NCBI RefSeq assembly: GCF_000092905.1
Contig: NC_014098.1
Span: 868,001 to 932,000 of the forward strand
Source of the DNA: Kyrpidia tusciae DSM 2912
Lineage (GTDB): Bacteria > Bacillota > Bacilli > Kyrpidiales > Kyrpidiaceae
Length of the DNA: 64,000 nt
Reading direction: 5' to 3'
In this document: positions 60,401 through 64,000 of the stretch, one piece after another
Layout of the letters: each line of letters begins with the position of its first letter
How positions within the stretch are numbered: the first letter of the stretch is position 1
Program-made: the position numbers and the translations under genes
Notes under the pieces: generated by a model
Databases searched by the model: none
The model's input: the letters and a program-made list of their open reading frames with translations, nothing else
Told to the model about the DNA's origin: nothing

Positions 60401-61004
60401 CCGGGGCGGGGACAGGACCAGCCGATGTCCCGCTCGGTTGGTGTTCCGATTCCAGCAAGTCCCCCAACTTTCGGATGAGGCCGGTGACGGCTGTCCGGGC
60501 CTTCTGGAATTCTTCGTCCCGAGCCCGGTTGGCGCGGGTGGCACGTGGTTTGCTGGCGCTCGTCGTAGGGTCATTCCCGGGCTCTGAGCCCACGGCCATG
60601 CGGGCCTCGTCCCCGGGGGCTGGATTGTCTTCAAAGACTGCGGAGGAGCGGCGACCTGTACGGGGTTGGCCAGCTGGATCGGCATCCGGCTCCAGAAAGC
60701 CATGCTCAAGTAGATACAACAGTGCTGCGGCGATATGTTTACACACACCCATGCGTGCAAACGCCGGGCAGGAACACCACAGGAGTTCCAGGCTGCCCTG
60801 ATGGTCTTCGAGAATGACCCGGTACTCCTTGCTTCCCAAGACGGAACATTCCCACCGCAGTCGGCCGTTGGTCGAGCGATCCCCTTCCGGCGGACTGGTG
60901 AGTTGCACGCGCCCTTGCTCCGCGTAACGTTTTCCGCGATTAAAAGTGGCTCGGTCGCCGATCAATGCCAAAATTTCTCTCGATGTGGTCGGAAACGGTT
61001 GCAT
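57435..61004 (-). CDS. SWIM-domain SNF2-family helicase
   Basis: 1,189 aa. SWIM zinc finger C77-x-C79...C88-x-H90 in WCSCPAFARMGVCKH. A long middle part (150-690) corresponds to the bacterial SNF2 N-terminal domain. The ATPase core has DEMGLGKTVQTIAFL (about 745), LILDEAQTVKNH (about 850), TGTPIENALDDLWSI and, in the second half, FSQFTQMLERIRGRL, then GGTGLNLTGADTVI and QAIGRAHRIGQ. It belongs to the RapA/HepA-like ATPases that remodel protein-nucleic acid complexes. It is complete. A relic of a second such gene lies at 27460. Confidence 0.93.
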   Translation of the reverse strand: MQPFPTTSREILALIGDRATFNRGKRYAEQGRVQLTSPPEGDRSTNGRLRWECSVLGSKEYRVILEDHQGSLELLWCSCPAFARMGVCKHIAAALLYLLEHGFLEPDADPAGQPRTGRRSSAVFEDNPAPGDEARMAVGSEPGNDPTTSASKPRATRANRARDEEFQKARTAVTGLIRKLGDLLESEHQPSGTSAGPVPAPGRRVTSRLSIDYILVHEGHVSLELKAGVDRTFVVKNIRDFIRDVQIGAPHPLTPRFSYQPELHDIASEDLAAMRVLSQVMAGESFYRSVNGYYSYDRKLGDRRMALPPAAANALLDELRGRQIFMAHGNAAPAPIVVAEDPLPSAGLEFRLLPGDKTTEGGVRLDLAPLARAEYLAAYRWLVVDGTLYRLSEQEDNLVSSFIQALRSETRPGGFLRSYERPQPQLSIPRDLVGTALSLTVPALETIGKIRVQPSLSKQIAKFPLRTEVLVDEGPDALSLDVSFHYEDAVFRPVAGSAPESPHEDADRAVSPSMDKIYIRDMDREMQVISILNEGPVTVKSGPGGQAKLSVPKEDETLYRFFHETVPALTALDHVSLYLSDGASAYVTDVQPQPEIRFDLDPAGGWLTVRFDVHGVDPAEVEQIRQALLRGMRYVRLESGAFLSLEDESFRRARSVLQTVLGDARSSSRKGRDTQGFRVPLYKTALLVDADDTRGVTRYSTAVRTLVESLSDPEALEIAPPAGLRTALRPYQLTGFRWMKTLAHYSLGGILADEMGLGKTVQTIAFLLSERETAPTDRPSLLVVPASLMYNWEAEFRRFAPSLRVTVVDGPPESRNQKLQNLQAGDIAVTSYPLLRQDIAQYAEIPFEHLILDEAQTVKNHTTQIFRAVQQIQAPKRFALTGTPIENALDDLWSIIHTLMPGLFPPLQRFKDLSPEQARRRVRPFILRRTKKDVLRDLPERTEMIHWVELDDKQKAAYLAFLNDAQLRAQQLMQKGGLTENRIAILALITRLRQVCADPALVVPEYDGSSAKLEALLELLRDYRVAGRRALVFSQFTQMLERIRGRLAQEGIEAFYLDGRTPPKDRLAMADAFNAGERGVFLISLRAGGTGLNLTGADTVILYDLWWNPAVDAQAIGRAHRIGQKNPVLVLRVIAKGTIEERMYALQMKKQALFDRVIESEKDPSAFRLTEEDVRALLSLTEADAEAVR

Positions 61005-61086
61005 GTGTATCCCCTCGGCCGGTCAAATATTCTCATCTTCTCATTGTACACCACCTGGCGAAGGGTTTGGGAGTCGCGGACAAGAA

Positions 61087-62436
61087 TTACGACCGCCCGG
61101 CCACCGTTGAGGCCTGTTGGACCGGATCCCACACGGAATTGAAGGGCGGGGCGTAGGACAGGTCCAGTTCCTGCAGCTGGTCGATGGTTAAGCCTGCGTA
61201 CAAGGCGGTGGCGATCACGTCGATCCGCTTGTCCACCCCGTGTTTCCCCACGATTTGCGCCCCAAGCAGTTTCCGATTCTCCTTGTGATAGAGCAGTTTC
61301 AGGTGTAGCTGCTCCCCGTTCGGGTAGTAACCGGCGTGGTCCCGGGAGCGGATGGATACGACCTCGTAGGGAACGCTGAGCTGCTTGACCTCGCGCTCCG
61401 ACAGCCCGGTTCTGCCCATCGCCACATTCAACACCTTCATGATCGCCGACCCCACCACTCCGGCAAAATGCGCATCCCCGCCGCCCATATTGGTCCCGGC
61501 GATGCGCCCTTGCTTGTTGGCCGTCGTTCCCAAGGGAATGTAATCTTCGGCCTCTTTCACCCGGTGATGGTGAACGGCGCAATCACCTGCGGCGTAAATA
61601 TTCGGCCGATTGGTCCGCAGCCTGTCGTCGACGCGGATCGCCCCTTTGACTCCTAACTCAATTCCTGCGTTCTTGGCGAGCTCACTGTTGGGGAGGATTC
61701 CGATGGCCACGAGCACAAGGTCAGCCGGGTGAAAGCCCGTCTTTGTTTCCACCCCCGTGACGCGGCCTTTCTCTCCTCGCAGAGCCACCACCTCTTCGTT
61801 CAGAGCCACGCGAATGCCATTTTGCTCCAATTCCTGTTGGGCCAGGTGTGCCATCTCCGGGTCAAAGGTGCCCGCAACTTGGGGCGCCAAGTCCAACACC
61901 GCGACTTCTTTCTTTAAATGATGAAACGCCTCGGCCATCTCCAGGCCAATGTATCCTCCGCCCACGATGACGACCTTGGAAACATGTTCCTTTCGCACCC
62001 AACCCTGAATTCGGAGGGCGTCGTCCATATCTTTGAGGGGGAAAACCCCTTCCAGGTCCCGTCCTTCCCACTGGGGAAAAATGGCGTGTCCCCCGGTGGC
62101 GATGAGGAGGGTGTCGTAAGAGAAGCGCTTCTCGCTTCCCTCGGCCAGATCTTTCACGATCACCGCGTTTTCTTCGGGCAGAATCTTCGTGACCTCGTGG
62201 CGGATGAAAACCTCGATGCGGTACTTGTCCCGAAACTCCTCGGGGGTGCGGGCGATTAAATTCCTGGCCTCCGGCACCACGCCCCCGATGAGATACGGAA
62301 GGCCGCACTGGGCGTAGGAGAGGGTCGATCCCTTTTCAAAGGCGAGGATTTCCGCGTCCGGTTGCAGGCGGCGGATTTGCGACGCGGCGCTCATCCCCGC
62401 TGCGTCCCCGCCGATGATGACAAAGCGTTTTCTCAT
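61087..62436 (-). CDS. CoA-disulfide-reductase-like pyridine nucleotide-disulfide oxidoreductase
   Basis: 449 aa. FAD motif VIIGGDAAGMSAASQIRR, the single redox cysteine in LSYAQCGLPYLIGG (about Cys43, as in CoADR/NADH oxidase), NAD motif VIVGGGYIGLEMAEAFHHL, and the second FAD site NIYAAGDCAVHHHRV. It should reduce CoA disulfide, persulfides or oxygen with NAD(P)H. No rhodanese domain is attached. Start ATG 62436. Confidence 0.9.
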   Translation of the reverse strand: MRKRFVIIGGDAAGMSAASQIRRLQPDAEILAFEKGSTLSYAQCGLPYLIGGVVPEARNLIARTPEEFRDKYRIEVFIRHEVTKILPEENAVIVKDLAEGSEKRFSYDTLLIATGGHAIFPQWEGRDLEGVFPLKDMDDALRIQGWVRKEHVSKVVIVGGGYIGLEMAEAFHHLKKEVAVLDLAPQVAGTFDPEMAHLAQQELEQNGIRVALNEEVVALRGEKGRVTGVETKTGFHPADLVLVAIGILPNSELAKNAGIELGVKGAIRVDDRLRTNRPNIYAAGDCAVHHHRVKEAEDYIPLGTTANKQGRIAGTNMGGGDAHFAGVVGSAIMKVLNVAMGRTGLSEREVKQLSVPYEVVSIRSRDHAGYYPNGEQLHLKLLYHKENRKLLGAQIVGKHGVDKRIDVIATALYAGLTIDQLQELDLSYAPPFNSVWDPVQQASTVAGRS

Positions 62437-62560
62437 TGTTTTCAGCCCCTTTCGCTCCTCTTTATACTACCCGAGGTACGGCGGGACACACAACGGGGGA
62501 TGAGGGATGGGCCGCCCACTCGTTTTCGGAAGGCTGTTCTTTTAAGCCAACGGCGCGCCG

Positions 62561-64000
62561 TTACGGTCGGTCAAGAAATTTCACGTTACCGGTCAAGGCG
62601 TCGATATATTGGATGAGGTGAGCGGGATCGAACTCGTAGATGAGTTGTGCCTGGGGAGCGACTTGATTGCCCAACTCCGGCCAGCGATAGATCAAGTGAA
62701 TCGGTTGATTTTGCATGAAAATCTCTTTGGCCTTGTCTGCGGCAAGGGTATTGACATTGTCGGGCAGGGCAAGGCTCGGTGCCGGCGGGATGGAGAATCC
62801 CACCACGTGCCCGGTGGTGGCATCGACGCTCACCAGGTAGCTGTGATCGGCGATGGGCACCCCCTGATGAAGGGGGAAGAAGGCGTAGAGATAGACCGGA
62901 ATTGGCTGGAAAAGATTGTTCGGATCTTTAGCGGGATCATACCAGTCCGGCAGCCGTCGCGGGTTGGACAAGTCGGTTACCCGGGCCAGTTGAAGGCTCT
63001 GTGTGCCGCCCGGCAAGACCTGCTGGAGAAAAGCGACGGCCTTCGCTTCTCCCTCCCGGGTCGTGACGGTCGCCGGCTTACCCCGCAGGGCTTCAAAATT
63101 CATGTTCACGGTGACCAAATGGCCAGCGGCATCGAGGACCGCCGTGATCTCTTTCTGCGGCACTGATTCCGTATGCGCACTGGGCGTCGGGGTGCCAGGG
63201 TTTGATCCCGGCGAACTGTCAGAAGACTGGGGAGGCAGCTGGGTCCAGGTGTAGATCTTGTATCCGTCCCCGAAGGCCGATTCCCCGGGCAGCGTTCGGG
63301 AGCGGAAGGTCATCCCGGACAGATCGATCTGCATGAGTTTAGCCAAAAGGCGCTCGGCACTTTGTCGGTCTGTGGCCACTAGGGTATCACCCCGCCCGTT
63401 TGCCTCGTAGGTGCGGTTAATCGTAGTGCTCACCAAGGAGGGGTATACCCATTGCACCGGCTTTCCGGTGAAGGCGTCCACGGCAGCCACATTGCCGGCA
63501 AAATAACCGAGAATCGGTTGGTAGGTCGGCACGGCTTGCCCCTGGGCGTTGAACTGGAATGGCGATTCCAGATACTGTTTCTCCAGTTGAAGTTGATCGG
63601 ACAAAGCGCGGCGGGCCTGGTCCGCGGAGATCACCCCGGTGGGTTTTGGCAACTTGGAGCTGTCGAAAGGCCGTTCGATGCGCATCTGGACTACGTGACC
63701 GAATGGGTCGACGGAGATGTGAATCGAATTTTGTGGGAACAGGATCCCGTTTACTTTCTCGCCAAAACGCACATCGGCGTAGCGCCAGTCAAGGCGAGTT
63801 TGTCCGGCAAGGGAGCCGGCCGGGTTTGGTGAAGAATCGCTTTGGGGTCCGGGGGCGGCGTCCTCCGGCCTCACCGTCGGCCCTGTGGTTGGACCCGGGT
63901 CTGCGCTCGGGGGCGGCACGGGACCGGTGATCTGGGTCTCACTGAAGGAGTTCACGTCAACGAAAGCCCAATCTGGAAAGGGAGGGGGAATCGTTTGTAA
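62561..64000 (-). CDS. YcdB/YcdC-repeat protein (5' end beyond the window)
   Basis: The frame stays open to the window edge and reads FPDWAFVDVNSFSETQ ahead of the first internal GTG, so the true start lies outside. The visible 480 residues hold PepSY-like units with NSIHISVDPFGHVVQMRIER, VVAAVDAFTGKPVQWVYPSL-like text and AVLDAAGHLVTVNMNFEALR. It ends YIDALTGNVKFLDRP, parallel to YIDAFTGKPVLFTTR of the gene at 13147. A Pro/Ser/Thr linker (63820-63930) separates two parts. A paralogue, not a duplicate, judging by many differences. Confidence 0.82.
   Translation of the reverse strand, partial: LQTIPPPFPDWAFVDVNSFSETQITGPVPPPSADPGPTTGPTVRPEDAAPGPQSDSSPNPAGSLAGQTRLDWRYADVRFGEKVNGILFPQNSIHISVDPFGHVVQMRIERPFDSSKLPKPTGVISADQARRALSDQLQLEKQYLESPFQFNAQGQAVPTYQPILGYFAGNVAAVDAFTGKPVQWVYPSLVSTTINRTYEANGRGDTLVATDRQSAERLLAKLMQIDLSGMTFRSRTLPGESAFGDGYKIYTWTQLPPQSSDSSPGSNPGTPTPSAHTESVPQKEITAVLDAAGHLVTVNMNFEALRGKPATVTTREGEAKAVAFLQQVLPGGTQSLQLARVTDLSNPRRLPDWYDPAKDPNNLFQPIPVYLYAFFPLHQGVPIADHSYLVSVDATTGHVVGFSIPPAPSLALPDNVNTLAADKAKEIFMQNQPIHLIYRWPELGNQVAPQAQLIYEFDPAHLIQYIDALTGNVKFLDRP

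Noticed and set aside
62541-62554. AACGGCGCGCCGTT palindrome as a terminator of the last gene
   Set aside because: Six-base stem without a T-tract on either strand.
1-64000. CRISPR arrays, tRNA and rRNA genes
   Set aside because: Looked for regular spaced repeats and typical tRNA/rRNA sequence by eye; none found.

Overview
The window is GC-rich Gram-positive DNA with strong GGAGG-type ribosome binding sites. It carries a spore photoproduct lyase and a Gmad2 germination-type lipoprotein, with several sigma-54 and histidine-utilisation functions. This suggests an endospore-forming Bacillales member of the Alicyclobacillaceae, most like Kyrpidia. That assignment is by impression of the protein families, not by a search. 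No rRNA, tRNA or CRISPR array was seen.

Layout. (1) 1-9406: a surface-polysaccharide cluster on the + strand with an export ABC ATPase, epimerase, membrane 4,6-dehydratase, GT4 glycosyltransferase, phosphoglycosyl transferase, acetyltransferase and aminotransferase. The last three plus the dehydratase form a bacillosamine-type route. An IS1202-like element with a 17-bp target duplication sits in the leader before the epimerase. (2) 9407-16426: debris and toxin-antitoxin (TA) modules, an AT-rich two-gene pair of unknown function (10138-11482), splB with a replaced C-terminus, a YcdB/YcdC-like secreted protein and a Phd/VapC pair. (3) 16427-23170: a nitrogen-scavenging cluster (CobW GTPase, zinc-ribbon protein, imidase/deacetylase-like hydrolase, asparaginase, sigma-54 activator, MFS transporter). 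I find two sigma-54 promoters and a shared 14-nt upstream element in it.

(4) 23171-41100: an accessory plasticity zone. It holds a small Cys-rich ORF, a decayed Fic gene, a Panacea-type TA, a truncated TA, HEPN/MNT, HicAB and HTH/PemK modules. It also holds a shrunken duplicate of the YcdB/YcdC gene, two nearly identical copies of a 2,666-bp IS encoding a DUF4338 (DruA-like) protein plus a DDE transposase, an M20 amidohydrolase and an IS110 element. The IS110 empty site can be read from a paralogous locus in the same window. (5) 41102-53261: a catabolic island on the + strand with aconitase X large and small subunits, an RpiR regulator, an M20 amidohydrolase, a HutF-like deiminase, an NMT1-type ABC importer, a D-2-hydroxyacid dehydrogenase, hutU and hutI. 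Together these could take urocanate or a related imidazole to glutamate. (6) 53262-64000: IS3 and IS256 relics, an Uma2 nuclease-fold protein, nitronate monooxygenase, the Gmad2 lipoprotein, a SWIM/SNF2 helicase, a CoA-disulfide-reductase-like flavoprotein and a second YcdB/YcdC gene cut by the window edge.
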